A DNA stretch of 64,000 nt from an uncultured Eubacteriales bacterium (lineage in GTDB: Bacteria; Bacillota; Clostridia; Christensenellales; Aristaeellaceae): positions 1 through 64,000 of the forward strand of contig CADCFG010000019.1 of the NCBI GenBank assembly GCA_902800625.1, written 5' to 3'. Shown one piece after another: positions 8,564-16,031 of the stretch. The notes under the pieces were generated by a model that worked only from the letters and a program-made list of their open reading frames with translations, searched no databases and had not been told where the DNA came from. The stretch's first letter is position 1. Every line of letters starts with the position of its first letter. The position numbers and the translations under genes are program-made.

Positions 8564-9361
8564 ATGAAGAAGGTTTCCCTGGCCCTTGCGCTGCTGCTGG
8601 CGCTGACCGTGTTTGGAGGCCTTTCTCTCGCTGTCGCCGAGACTGCGGACGCGGGAAAGGCCGAGCCAAAGAGATTTGGAATCATCGGAGCAATGGATGA
8701 GGAGATTGCTTCTCTGACGGAAGCGATGACGGAATCCCAGATCAGGACCGTCGCGGGAATGGACTTCTATGAAGGCACGCTCGACGGAGTGGACGTGGTC
8801 ATTGTGAAGTGCGGCGTCGGCAAGGTGAACGCCGCCGCATGTGCTCAGGCTCTGATCGATGTGTTTGGGGTTGACCGGATCATCAATACCGGCGTTGCCG
8901 GGTCTCTGGACGCCCACATCGATATTGGGGATATCGTCGTATCCACGGAAGCCGTACAGCATGATATGGATGCGACGGCGCTGGGATATGCCCGCTGTGA
9001 AATACCGTACAGCGACACGTCGGTCTTCCCCGCGGACGAGACGATGAGAAAGAGCGCGGTGGAGGCCGTCGGCGCTGTCGCGCCGGAAATCCGGGCCTTT
9101 GAAGGCCGCGTTTGCAGCGGCGATCAGTTCATCGCTTCACGAGAACAAAAGGAAGCCATCATTGCCGCTGCCGGAGGCATGTGCTGCGAGATGGAAGGGG
9201 CCGCGATCGCTCAGGTCTGTCATCTGAACGGGCTCCCCTTTGTGATCATCCGCGCGATTTCCGACAAGGCCGACGACTCTGAGGAAATGTCCTACATGGA
9301 ATTTGTGCAGGCTGCCGCCGAACGGTGCGCCGCGGTTACAAGGTATATGATTGCGCATTAG
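8564..9361 (+). CDS. Exported MTA/SAH nucleosidase-like protein
   Basis: 265 aa: a signal peptide (residues 1-26, MKKVSLALALLLALTVFGG, cleavage likely after AVA or ADA) followed by a full nucleoside phosphorylase-fold domain. IIGAMDEEIASL carries the catalytic Glu, NTGVAGSLD forms the ribose/base pocket, CCEMEGAAIAQV carries the substrate-binding Met-Glu pair and RAISDKAD the catalytic Asp. Cytosolic MTA/SAH nucleosidase (Pfs/MtnN) hydrolyses methylthioadenosine and S-adenosylhomocysteine. A leader peptide is unusual for an enzyme of a cytosolic pathway. There is no lipobox Cys. AGGAGG precedes the ATG. Confidence 0.88.
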   Translation: MKKVSLALALLLALTVFGGLSLAVAETADAGKAEPKRFGIIGAMDEEIASLTEAMTESQIRTVAGMDFYEGTLDGVDVVIVKCGVGKVNAAACAQALIDVFGVDRIINTGVAGSLDAHIDIGDIVVSTEAVQHDMDATALGYARCEIPYSDTSVFPADETMRKSAVEAVGAVAPEIRAFEGRVCSGDQFIASREQKEAIIAAAGGMCCEMEGAAIAQVCHLNGLPFVIIRAISDKADDSEEMSYMEFVQAAAERCAAVTRYMIAH

Positions 9362-9388
9362 CCACGGGAACGGGGAAGCCAGCGCACG

Positions 9389-9754
9389 TCATTCCACCGC
9401 ATACCCCGCGCCCCTCAGCGCCTCGACCGCCCGGTCGAGGCGCTCTTCTTTGACCAGAATGTAGTCGGTGTCATAGGTGGACACGGCGAAGATGCCGACC
9501 TTCGCCCCGGCCAGCGCCGCGGCGATGCCGGACAGGATGCCGGTCAGGGCAAAGTCCAGCGTCCCAGCCACGCGCATGGCCCGCCAGCCGTCCTCCCGGG
9601 CGAGGGTATCCGCCGGAACCCGGTCCGTCTCGCACACCAGGGACAGCTCGCTGTCCGTGCGGCCAATGAAGTACAGCCCACTCATGTCAAAATCGTCCAG
9701 GCGCGACACCTTGCATACGGTCAGCGGCTGGGGCAGGATCTGAAGCTGAAGCAT
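9389..9754 (-). CDS. ACT/CASTOR-type small ligand-binding protein
   Basis: 121 aa. The arrangement LTVCKVSRLD, then SLVCETDRVP, then GILSGIAAALAGAKVGIFAVSTYDTDYILVKE is typical of the stand-alone ACT (CASTOR-like) proteins that bind amino acids or other small effectors. The last block is a beta-alpha-beta ACT unit. No catalytic domain is attached. It is separated from the upstream synthase gene by a terminator, so it is probably expressed separately. Confidence 0.75.
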   Translation of the reverse strand: MLQLQILPQPLTVCKVSRLDDFDMSGLYFIGRTDSELSLVCETDRVPADTLAREDGWRAMRVAGTLDFALTGILSGIAAALAGAKVGIFAVSTYDTDYILVKEERLDRAVEALRGAGYAVE

Positions 9755-9776
9755 ACATTACCTCCTCAACGATTTC

Positions 9777-9811
9777 AAAAAGACAGCCTTCCCCAAAAGG
9801 GAAGGCTGTCT
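9777..9811 (-). terminator. Intrinsic terminator of the alpha-oxoamine synthase gene
   Basis: Perfect 13-bp stem AGACAGCCTTCCC (9781-9793) with GGGAAGGCTGTCT (9799-9811). The A-run at 9777-9780 becomes the U-tract on the minus strand. Confidence 0.85.
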
Positions 9812-9821
9812 CAAAGCTGCC

Positions 9822-11000
9822 TTATTCAATCGGCTTGCTGAACACTTCCCCGAAGATGTCCAACGCCTCGTCCAGCAGCTGCTCGTTCAGGGACGCCATG
9901 TAGCTGGTGCGCAGCAGGCACAGCTCCGGCGGCGTGGCCGGGGGCAGCACGGGATTCACGTACACGCCCGCGTCGTACAGCTGGCGCGCGCGGATCAGCG
10001 TGGCCTCGGGGCTGTAGGTGTAGATGGGGATGATGGGCGTCTCGGCTTCGATGATCGGGATGCCCCGCTCCTTCAGGCCCTTGCGCATGTAGGCGGACAG
10101 GTCGGAGAGCCGCTTCACGATCTCCGGGTGCGCCTCAATGTACCTGAGGGACGCCAGCGCGATGGCGGCGTTGGCCGGCGGGATGGAGGCGGAGAAGATG
10201 AACGGGCGGGAGTTGTGGCGCACGAAGTCCACCACGGTGCTGTTGGCCACCAGATAGCCGCCCAGGCTCGCCAGCGACTTGGAGAACGTGCCCATGATCA
10301 GGTCCACCTCGTCCTCCAGGCCGAAGTAGCTGGCCGTGCCACGACCGCCCTCGCCGATCACGCCCAGGCCGTGGGCGTCGTCCACCATGACCCGCGCGCC
10401 GTACTTTTTCGCCAGCTTCACGATCTCAGGCAGCTTTGCGATGTCGCCGCCCATGCTGAACACGCCGTCGGTGACGATCAGGCAGCCGGCGCTTTCCGGC
10501 ACCTTCTTCAGCTGGATCTCCAGCTCCTCCATGTTGGCGTGGCCGTAAGTCAGCATCCTGCCGTAGCTCAGCTTGCAGCCGTCATAGATGGACGCGTGGT
10601 TCTCCTTGTCGCAGATCACGTAGTCGCCGTGGCCCACGATGGCGGAGATGATGCCCAGGTTGCTCTGGAAGCCCGTGGACCAGGTGCAGCAGGCCTCCTT
10701 GTGCAGGAACTTCGCCAGCTCGTCCTCCAGCTCCAGGTGCAGCTTCAGCGTGCCGTTCAGGAATCGGGAGCCCGAGCAGCCGGTGCCGTACTGCTCCAGC
10801 GCCTTCAGGCCGGCCTCCTGCACCTCGGGGCAGACGGTCAGGCCCAGGTAGTTGTTGCTGCCCAGCATGATGCGGCGCTTGCCCTCCATGACGACGGTGG
10901 CGTCCTGCCGGGTCTCCAGGGCGTGGAAGTAGGGATAGATGCCTTGCCGGCGCAGGTTGTTCGCCACGTCGTAGGTATAGCACTTGTTGAAGATGTCCAT
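9822..11000 (-). CDS. PLP-dependent alpha-oxoamine synthase (KBL / serine palmitoyltransferase-like)
   Basis: 392 aa fold-type I PLP enzyme of the AONS family, which condenses an amino acid with an acyl-CoA. Visible are GSNNYLGLT, GTGCSGSRFLNGT, DKENHASIYDG (cofactor-stacking His), VTDGVFSMGGDIAKLPEI, MVDDAHGLGVIG and the Schiff-base lysine in TFSKSLASLGGY. Candidate activities are glycine C-acetyltransferase, BioF and serine palmitoyltransferase. The N-terminus (YPYFHALETRQDATVVMEGK) and the SMGGD block remind me of Bacteroides-type SPT. No threonine dehydrogenase or biotin gene is adjacent. The exact substrate is unresolved. Confidence 0.85.
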   Translation of the reverse strand: MDIFNKCYTYDVANNLRRQGIYPYFHALETRQDATVVMEGKRRIMLGSNNYLGLTVCPEVQEAGLKALEQYGTGCSGSRFLNGTLKLHLELEDELAKFLHKEACCTWSTGFQSNLGIISAIVGHGDYVICDKENHASIYDGCKLSYGRMLTYGHANMEELEIQLKKVPESAGCLIVTDGVFSMGGDIAKLPEIVKLAKKYGARVMVDDAHGLGVIGEGGRGTASYFGLEDEVDLIMGTFSKSLASLGGYLVANSTVVDFVRHNSRPFIFSASIPPANAAIALASLRYIEAHPEIVKRLSDLSAYMRKGLKERGIPIIEAETPIIPIYTYSPEATLIRARQLYDAGVYVNPVLPPATPPELCLLRTSYMASLNEQLLDEALDIFGEVFSKPIE

Positions 11001-11087
11001 AGGTGTCTCCCCCTTGGTGATGTCGTTTTCGTCTTTCGAGGGCGGCTTCTCCCATAATCCGCCAGACTATACAATGTATGCTTTATT

Positions 11088-11096
11088 ATTATAGCA
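11088..11096 (-). promoter_or_regulatory. Extended -10 promoter of the alpha-oxoamine synthase gene
   Basis: TGCTATAAT on the minus strand, with no good -35 visible. It lies in the gap shared with the divergent ileS promoter. Confidence 0.55.
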
Positions 11097-11168
11097 CAAT
11101 AAAGCGCCTGTGGGGGCGCTTTTGTGTTTTATGAACGTAAAATCGACATTGAGACGCCCCCAAACCCA

Positions 11169-11196
11169 TTTACAAATCCCCAAAATCGGGTATAAT
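11169..11196 (+). promoter_or_regulatory. Promoter of the ileS T-box leader
   Basis: TTTACA at 11169-11174, 16-base spacer and TATAAT at 11191-11196, just upstream of the T-box leader. Confidence 0.75.
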
Positions 11197-11204
11197 AAGG
11201 GTGT

Positions 11205-11448
11205 TTATATCATCGGCAATGAAGGGAACCGCCCTTTATCCAGCGGCGCGAAGCGAACCGGAGGTTGGTGCAAGTCCGGGGGCCGCCATAGAGGGGTATC
11301 CTCCCGGAGCCGTCGGGCTGAACGCAGTTTGCCATTAGGCCCCGCCGGGCGCGCCCGTTACAGCGCACGAGAGAGGACATATCTATGATATGTCAACTTG
11401 GGTGGTACCGCGAATGAACTTCGCCCCAAATCCGGGGCGAAGTTTTTT
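11205..11448 (+). promoter_or_regulatory. T-box riboswitch (Ile) with terminator
   Basis: The canonical T-box motif TGGTACCGCG is at 11403-11412, preceded by the Stem III/antiterminator region. It is followed by a strong terminator, AACTTCGCCCC (11417-11427) paired with GGGGCGAAGTT, ending in a T-run at 11443-11448. Stem I lies upstream with GGTTGGTGCAAGTCCGG. An ATC at 11298-11300 in GGGGTATCCTCC is a plausible Ile specifier. Uncharged tRNA-Ile binding would favour antitermination and ileS expression. Confidence 0.93.
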
Positions 11449-11565
11449 GAATTAGGAATGAGGAGTTAGGAATTCAGGTACAAATCCTTCGGATTTGTTT
11501 AATTCAATAGGAAACCCGGAGGGTTTCGATCACAATTCCTCATTCCTAATTCCTAATTCCTCATT
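11449..11565. repeat. TIR element between the T-box terminator and ileS
   Basis: Terminal inverted arms at 11449-11474 (GAATTAGGAATGAGGAG...) and 11534-11565 (AATTCCTCATTCC...) are made of the same AATTAGGAATGAGG words. Two internal hairpins lie between them: ACAAATCC/GGATTTGT at 11480-11498 and GAAACCC/GGGTTTC at 11511-11527. It looks like a small non-autonomous element inserted into the 5' UTR downstream of the T-box decision point. The AATTAGGAATGAGG style of repeat is familiar from other Clostridia. Confidence 0.75.
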
Positions 11566-11602
11566 ATAAACGGACCTGTAATACAGAAACGGAGGTTGTA
11601 AA

Positions 11603-14600
11603 ATGATAGAGAAGGTTTCCACGGCGCTGGATTTTCTGGCGCGCGAAAAGGAAGTCATCAAGTTCTGGAATGAAAACGACATCTTCCAGAAGAGCATGAA
11701 GAACCGGGAGGGCCAGGAGGTATGGACCTTCTTCGACGGCCCGCCCACGGCCAACGGAAAGCCCCACATCGGCCACATCGAGACCCGGGCCATCAAGGAC
11801 CTGCTGCCCCGCTACCACACCATGAAGGGCAAGTATGTCACCCGCAAGGCCGGCTGGGACACCCACGGTCTGCCGGTGGAGCTGGAGGTGGAGAAGCTGC
11901 TGGGCCTGGACGGCAAGGAGCAGATCGAGGCCTACGGCATCGAGCCCTTCATCAAGAAGTGCAAGGAGTCCGTGTGGAAGTACAAGGGCGAATGGGAAAA
12001 GATGTCGGAGCGCGTGGGCTACTGGGCCGACATGGAAAACCCCTACATCACCTATGACAACAACTACATCGAATCCGTGTGGTGGTCGCTCAAGCAGGTA
12101 GCGGACAAGGGCCTTCTGTACAAGGGCCACAAGGTCGTCCCCTACTGCCCCCGCTGCGGCACCGCGCTGTCAAGCCACGAGGTGTCCCAGGGCTACAAGG
12201 CCGTGACGGAGCGCTCCGCCGTGGTGCGGTTCAAGCTGCTGGACCAGGACAACACCTATGTCTACGCCTGGACCACCACGCCCTGGACGCTGCCCAGCAA
12301 CGTGGCGCTGTGCGTGAACCCCACCGAGACCTACGCCCGCTTCGACTACGAGGGCAGGACCGTCATCATGGGCGACGCCCTGATCGAAAAGGTGCTGGGC
12401 GAGGGCGCCGAGATCTCCAACAAGATCACCTTCCCCGGCATCGAGCTGAAGGGACTGCGCTACGAGCCGCTGTTTGACTTCCAGAAGACCGCCATCAAGG
12501 GCGCGGAGAACGAGCAGAACGCCTGGACCATCGTGGCCGACGACTACGTGACCATGACGGACGGCACCGGCGTGGTGCACCAGGCGCCCGCCTTCGGCGA
12601 GGACGACGCCCGCGTGGGCCGCGAGAACGCAATCCCCTTCCTGCAGCTGGTGGACGCCAAGGGCGAGATGGACAAGCAGACCTACTGGCCCGGCGTGTTC
12701 GTGAAGAAGGCCGACCCGATGATCCTCGAATGGCTCGATGAGCAGGGCAAGCTGGTCTCCGCGCCGGAGTTCACCCACGACTATCCCTTCTGCTGGCGCT
12801 GCGACACCCCGCTGATCTACTACGCCCGCAGCACCTGGTTCATCCGCATGACCGCCGTGCGCGACCGGCTGGTGGCCAACAACCGCACCGTGAACTGGTA
12901 TCCGGACAACATCCAGGAGGGCCGCTTCGGCAACTTCCTGGAGAACGTGATCGACTGGGGCCTCTCCCGCGAGCGCTACTGGGGCACGCCCCTTCCCGTG
13001 TGGGTGTGCAAGGGCTGCGGCAAGATCCACGTGATCGGCAGCCGCGCAGAGCTCAAGGAATTGGGAAACAACGTGCCGGACGACATCGAGCTGCACCGGC
13101 CCTACATCGACAATGTGACGCTCACCTGCCCGGACTGCGGTGGGGAGATGCGCCGCACGCCCGAGGTCATCGACTGCTGGTACGACTCCGGCAGCATGCC
13201 CTTCGCCCAGTGGCACTATCCCTTTGAGAACAAGGAGATCTTCGAGGCCAACTTCCCGGCCAACTTCATCTCCGAGGCCATCGACCAGACCCGCGGCTGG
13301 TTCTACACGCTGATGGCAATCTCAACGCTGCTGTTCGACAGGAGCCCGTTTGAGAACTGCGTGGTCATGGGCCACGTGCAGGACGCCGAGGGCAAGAAGA
13401 TGTCCAAGCACCTGGGCAACGTGGTGGATCCCTGGGCCGTGCTTGACAAGCAGGGCGCCGACGCCGTGCGCTGGTACTTCTACGCCAACGGCGCGCCGTG
13501 GCTGCCCACCCGCTTCTCCGGCGAGCTGGTCAGCGAGATGCAGTCCAAGTTCATGGGCACCCTGTGGAACACCTACGCCTTCTTCTGCATGTACGCCGCC
13601 ATCGACGGTTACAAGCCCTCCGAGCACGTGGCGGACGAGAAGGACCTGACCCTGATGGACCGCTGGCTGCTCTCCAGGCTGAACAGCCTGGTGAAGGCCG
13701 TGGACGAGGGCCTGTCCGGCTATAAGATCACCGAGTCCGCCCGCGCCATCCAGGCGTTCGTGGACGAGCTTTCCAACTGGTACGTGCGCCTGAGCAAGTC
13801 CCGCTTCTGGGGCAAGGATTGGACCGGCGACAAGAAGGCCGCCTACCAGACGCTGTACACCGTGCTGGTGACGCTGTGCAAGGTGGCCGCGCCGTTCATC
13901 CCCTTCATGACCGAGAGCATGTACCGCAACCTGGTGGTGGGCAGCGTGGACGGCGCGCCGGAGAGCGTGCACCTGTGTGACTTCCCCACCGCCGACGAGG
14001 CGCGCATCGACAAGACCCTTGAGGCCGAGATGGACGAGGTGGCCCAAGCCATCACGCTGGGCCGCGCCGCCCGCAGCACCGCCAACATCAAGGTGCGCCA
14101 GGCGCTTTCCACCCTGTATGTGAAGGGCAGCAAGCTGTCCGACGCCTGCGCCGCGCTGATCCGGGACGAGCTGAACGTGGAGAACGTGGAGTTCATCGAG
14201 GACGCCCGCGCCTTCACCAGCTACCAGATCAAGCCCCAGATGCGCACCCTGGGCCCGAAGTACGGCAAGCTCCTGGGCAAGATCGGCGCGTACCTGAAGG
14301 ACGTGGACGGCAACGAATTCGTCGACGCGCTGGAGAAGGACGGCAGCGTGAAGTTTGAGATCGAGGGCACCGAGGTGGAGCTGGCCAAGGACGACTGCCT
14401 GATCGCCCCCGCCCAGAAGCCGGGCTTCGTGGCCGAAAGCGACGGCGGCATGACCGTGGTCATCGACACCAACCTCACCCCCGCGCTGATCGAAAAGGGC
14501 TATGTGCGCGAGGTGATCAGCAAGCTGCAGACCATGCGCAAGGAGGCCGGATTCGACGTGGTGGACCGCATCACCGTCACCTACCGGACCACCGACACGC

Positions 14601-14749
14601 TGGCCGCGGCCATCGCGAACAACCAGGACGCCATCGCCTCCGCCGTGCTGGCCACCGCCATTTCCGACGCCGACGCCCCCGAAGGCGCCTACGCCAAGGA
14701 GTGGAACATCAACGGTGAAAAGGCCGCGCTGAGCGTGAAGAAGAACTGA
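11603..14749 (+). CDS. ileS: Isoleucyl-tRNA synthetase, type 2
   Basis: 1048 aa class I synthetase. The HIGH motif KPHIGHIETRA lies near residues 53-60, GWDTHGLPVELEVEK near 85-100, the CP1 editing domain between about 190 and 390, and the KMSKS motif as GKKMSKHLGNVVDPW near 597-611. GWDTHGLPVE and KMSKHLGN are features of the eukaryote-like type-2 IleRS, which is generally tolerant of mupirocin. The C-terminal extension is of type-2 form. GGAGG lies about 9 bases before the ATG. Expression is controlled by the T-box at 11205-11448. Confidence 0.96.
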   Translation: MIEKVSTALDFLAREKEVIKFWNENDIFQKSMKNREGQEVWTFFDGPPTANGKPHIGHIETRAIKDLLPRYHTMKGKYVTRKAGWDTHGLPVELEVEKLLGLDGKEQIEAYGIEPFIKKCKESVWKYKGEWEKMSERVGYWADMENPYITYDNNYIESVWWSLKQVADKGLLYKGHKVVPYCPRCGTALSSHEVSQGYKAVTERSAVVRFKLLDQDNTYVYAWTTTPWTLPSNVALCVNPTETYARFDYEGRTVIMGDALIEKVLGEGAEISNKITFPGIELKGLRYEPLFDFQKTAIKGAENEQNAWTIVADDYVTMTDGTGVVHQAPAFGEDDARVGRENAIPFLQLVDAKGEMDKQTYWPGVFVKKADPMILEWLDEQGKLVSAPEFTHDYPFCWRCDTPLIYYARSTWFIRMTAVRDRLVANNRTVNWYPDNIQEGRFGNFLENVIDWGLSRERYWGTPLPVWVCKGCGKIHVIGSRAELKELGNNVPDDIELHRPYIDNVTLTCPDCGGEMRRTPEVIDCWYDSGSMPFAQWHYPFENKEIFEANFPANFISEAIDQTRGWFYTLMAISTLLFDRSPFENCVVMGHVQDAEGKKMSKHLGNVVDPWAVLDKQGADAVRWYFYANGAPWLPTRFSGELVSEMQSKFMGTLWNTYAFFCMYAAIDGYKPSEHVADEKDLTLMDRWLLSRLNSLVKAVDEGLSGYKITESARAIQAFVDELSNWYVRLSKSRFWGKDWTGDKKAAYQTLYTVLVTLCKVAAPFIPFMTESMYRNLVVGSVDGAPESVHLCDFPTADEARIDKTLEAEMDEVAQAITLGRAARSTANIKVRQALSTLYVKGSKLSDACAALIRDELNVENVEFIEDARAFTSYQIKPQMRTLGPKYGKLLGKIGAYLKDVDGNEFVDALEKDGSVKFEIEGTEVELAKDDCLIAPAQKPGFVAESDGGMTVVIDTNLTPALIEKGYVREVISKLQTMRKEAGFDVVDRITVTYRTTDTLAAAIANNQDAIASAVLATAISDADAPEGAYAKEWNINGEKAALSVKKN

Positions 14750-14761
14750 ACCTGACGACGC

Positions 14762-14793
14762 AACACCCCCGGGCTGCCGCCCGGGGTGTTTTT
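14762..14793 (+). terminator. Intrinsic terminator of ileS
   Basis: AACACCCC.GGGC at 14762-14774 pairs with GCCCGGGGTGTT at 14779-14790, followed by TTT. It lies 12 bases after the ileS stop. Confidence 0.85.
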
Positions 14794-14805
14794 GTGCGCG
14801 TGAAA

Positions 14806-14960
14806 GCCTCCCCCTTTAGGGGCATCGAGCGCCCGGGAAACAGTCCGGTAGACTGTTTTCAGTGAGAACGGGTCGGCAGACCTCCATCAATGGGGTCGGT
14901 AGTAGGCCCGCGGTAGGTGGCATTTGCGAAGCAAATGACGGAAGAGGTCGTTTCCCCTTG
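14806..14960 (+). repeat. Interrupted copy of a dispersed AAAGCC...GGTGGC...GAGGT repeat
   Basis: The left part AAAGCCTCCCCCTTAGGGG and the right part GGTGGCATTTGCGAAG...ACGGAAGAGGT match, in order and orientation, the two halves of the element found intact on the opposite strand at 33550-33612. Here the halves are separated by about 85 bases of unrelated sequence (roughly 14823-14907). This belongs to the 14794-15272 gap, which carries no gene. Confidence 0.6.
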
Positions 14961-15000
14961 CCCCCCACCGCAACAGGGATGCTTTTGCTTGGCGCATATT

Positions 15001-15033
15001 CCTGTAGGGGCGGCGCAGCGCCGCCCCTACAGG
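15001..15033. repeat. Perfect 16-bp-arm inverted repeat
   Basis: CCTGTAGGGGCGGCGC at 15001-15016, a single A, then the exact reverse complement at 15018-15033. The stem is almost too tight to loop as RNA without opening a few pairs. A related but partial motif (CGGCGCCCCTACAG) is at 32914-32927, beside the other repeat island. Confidence 0.85.
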
Positions 15034-15075
15034 AGCTTTTCGAAATCCCGATCCTCGCTGGTCCCCCCATCGCTG

Positions 15076-15179
15076 GGCGGCGGATTTACCGGCACTTTTG
15101 AGCGGCGCGGCAAACGGAACCCATATCCTCTACAGGAATCATGAAGCCGTGGGCTCACTTGTGCCGGAAATCCGCCGCC
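15076..15179 (-). repeat. Diverged single copy of the 33-kb structured repeat
   Basis: A left arm GGCGGCGGATTTACCGGCAC at 15076-15095 and a right arm GTGCCGGAAATCCGCCGCC at 15161-15179 pair with one bulged base. The 65 bases between them contain CGCGGCAAACG, a TCCT/AGGA hairpin and GCCGTGGGC, as in the tandem copies at 32943-33553. The arms differ in sequence from those copies but still pair. Confidence 0.7.
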
Positions 15180-15237
15180 AAAAAAGTTCGTTCCCCGGTT
15201 CCCTCCCGAAGCAATTTCGAGAGAGGGACCAGGGAAC
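15180..15237 (-). terminator. Terminator-like hairpin downstream of DUF4342
   Basis: GTTCCCCGGTTCCCTC at 15190-15205 pairs with GAGGGACCAGGGAAC at 15223-15237. The six A residues at 15180-15185 give a U-tract on the minus strand, 35 bases past the DUF4342 stop. Confidence 0.65.
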
Positions 15238-15272
15238 GGCTCTTGTATGCAGCCTGTGCAAACCTGTTCCGT

Positions 15273-15878
15273 TTACGCCTTCGCGGCGGCCCGCTTCATG
15301 GAATCGGCGGCGTCGGCGGCCTTGCCCAGGGCGTTGTTGATGCTCTCGCGGCCCAGCTCCTTGCCGGAGAAGCTGTAGCGGCAGCCGGCGAACAAGCCGA
15401 TCACCAGCAGCGGCACGCAGACCCAGAAGGCGCACAGCAGCAGGATCGCCAGCGCGGTCACGGGCATGGTCAGCAGCTGCTCCTCGCCCCGCTGGACGGT
15501 GAAGCGGTTGCGGTTGCCGCAGGCCAGCAGGCGGCGGGCGTGCTCGCCCAGGTTCTTGAGGGCCTTGCCGTGGCAGCACTTTTTGGATTCGGTGTTTTTG
15601 GATTCGGTGCGCTCCGGCGCTTCCACCACTTCGATCTTCACGCCCTCTTCCGTCGCGGCATCCTCCGCGGCGGCCTCCTCAGGGGCAGCCTGCACCGCGG
15701 TGGCCGTGCCGGATTCGGCGAACTCGTGCAGCTCCTGCATCCGGCGGAACTTCTCCTTCTCCAGCAGGTGGGTGGCCGTCAGCGTGTTCCAGTCGCTGGC
15801 CTCCAGGGCGGTCTTGGCTTCCTCCAGGGTCACGTCGCACTTCTCAGAGAGATTCTCGGTCATTTCGTACTGCGTCAT
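15273..15878 (-). CDS. DUF4342-family membrane protein with UBA-like N-terminus
   Basis: 201 aa. Residues 1-45 form a UBA/CUE-like three-helix unit (LSEKCDVTLEEAKTALEAS, then LTATHLLEKEKF). A charged Ala/Glu linker follows (about 55-105). The C-terminal DUF4342 block has FTVQRGEEQLLTMP and one or two membrane helices (ALAILLLCAFWVCVPLLVIG) ending in CRYSFSGKELG. The function of the family is not established; the UBA-like part suggests protein binding. The start at 15878 has GGAGGACAAAACC upstream. Confidence 0.8.
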   Translation of the reverse strand: MTQYEMTENLSEKCDVTLEEAKTALEASDWNTLTATHLLEKEKFRRMQELHEFAESGTATAVQAAPEEAAAEDAATEEGVKIEVVEAPERTESKNTESKKCCHGKALKNLGEHARRLLACGNRNRFTVQRGEEQLLTMPVTALAILLLCAFWVCVPLLVIGLFAGCRYSFSGKELGRESINNALGKAADAADSMKRAAAKA

Positions 15879-15909
15879 GGTTTTGTCCTCCGTTCGTTTT
15901 GATGGGCCC

Positions 15910-15937
15910 ATTATAGCAGTCGAAAATGAGATGGCAA
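15910..15937 (-). promoter_or_regulatory. Promoter of the DUF4342 gene
   Basis: On the minus strand, TTGCCA (15937-15932), 16-base spacer, TATAAT (15915-15910). Confidence 0.7.
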
Positions 15938-15984
15938 GAAAACTGGATTAGGGTTTGATTAGAAAACGATTTCGCTTCTCTCAT

Positions 15985-16020
15985 AAAAGCGCCCCGCGCT
16001 CCGATGATGGAACTCGGGGC
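15985..16020 (-). terminator. Probable terminator of the YczE-like gene
   Basis: GCCCCG (15991-15996) pairs with CGGGGC (16015-16020). The A-run at 15985-15988 serves as a short U-tract on the minus strand. The stem is short. Confidence 0.5.
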
Positions 16021-16031
16021 TTCAATGGGTT

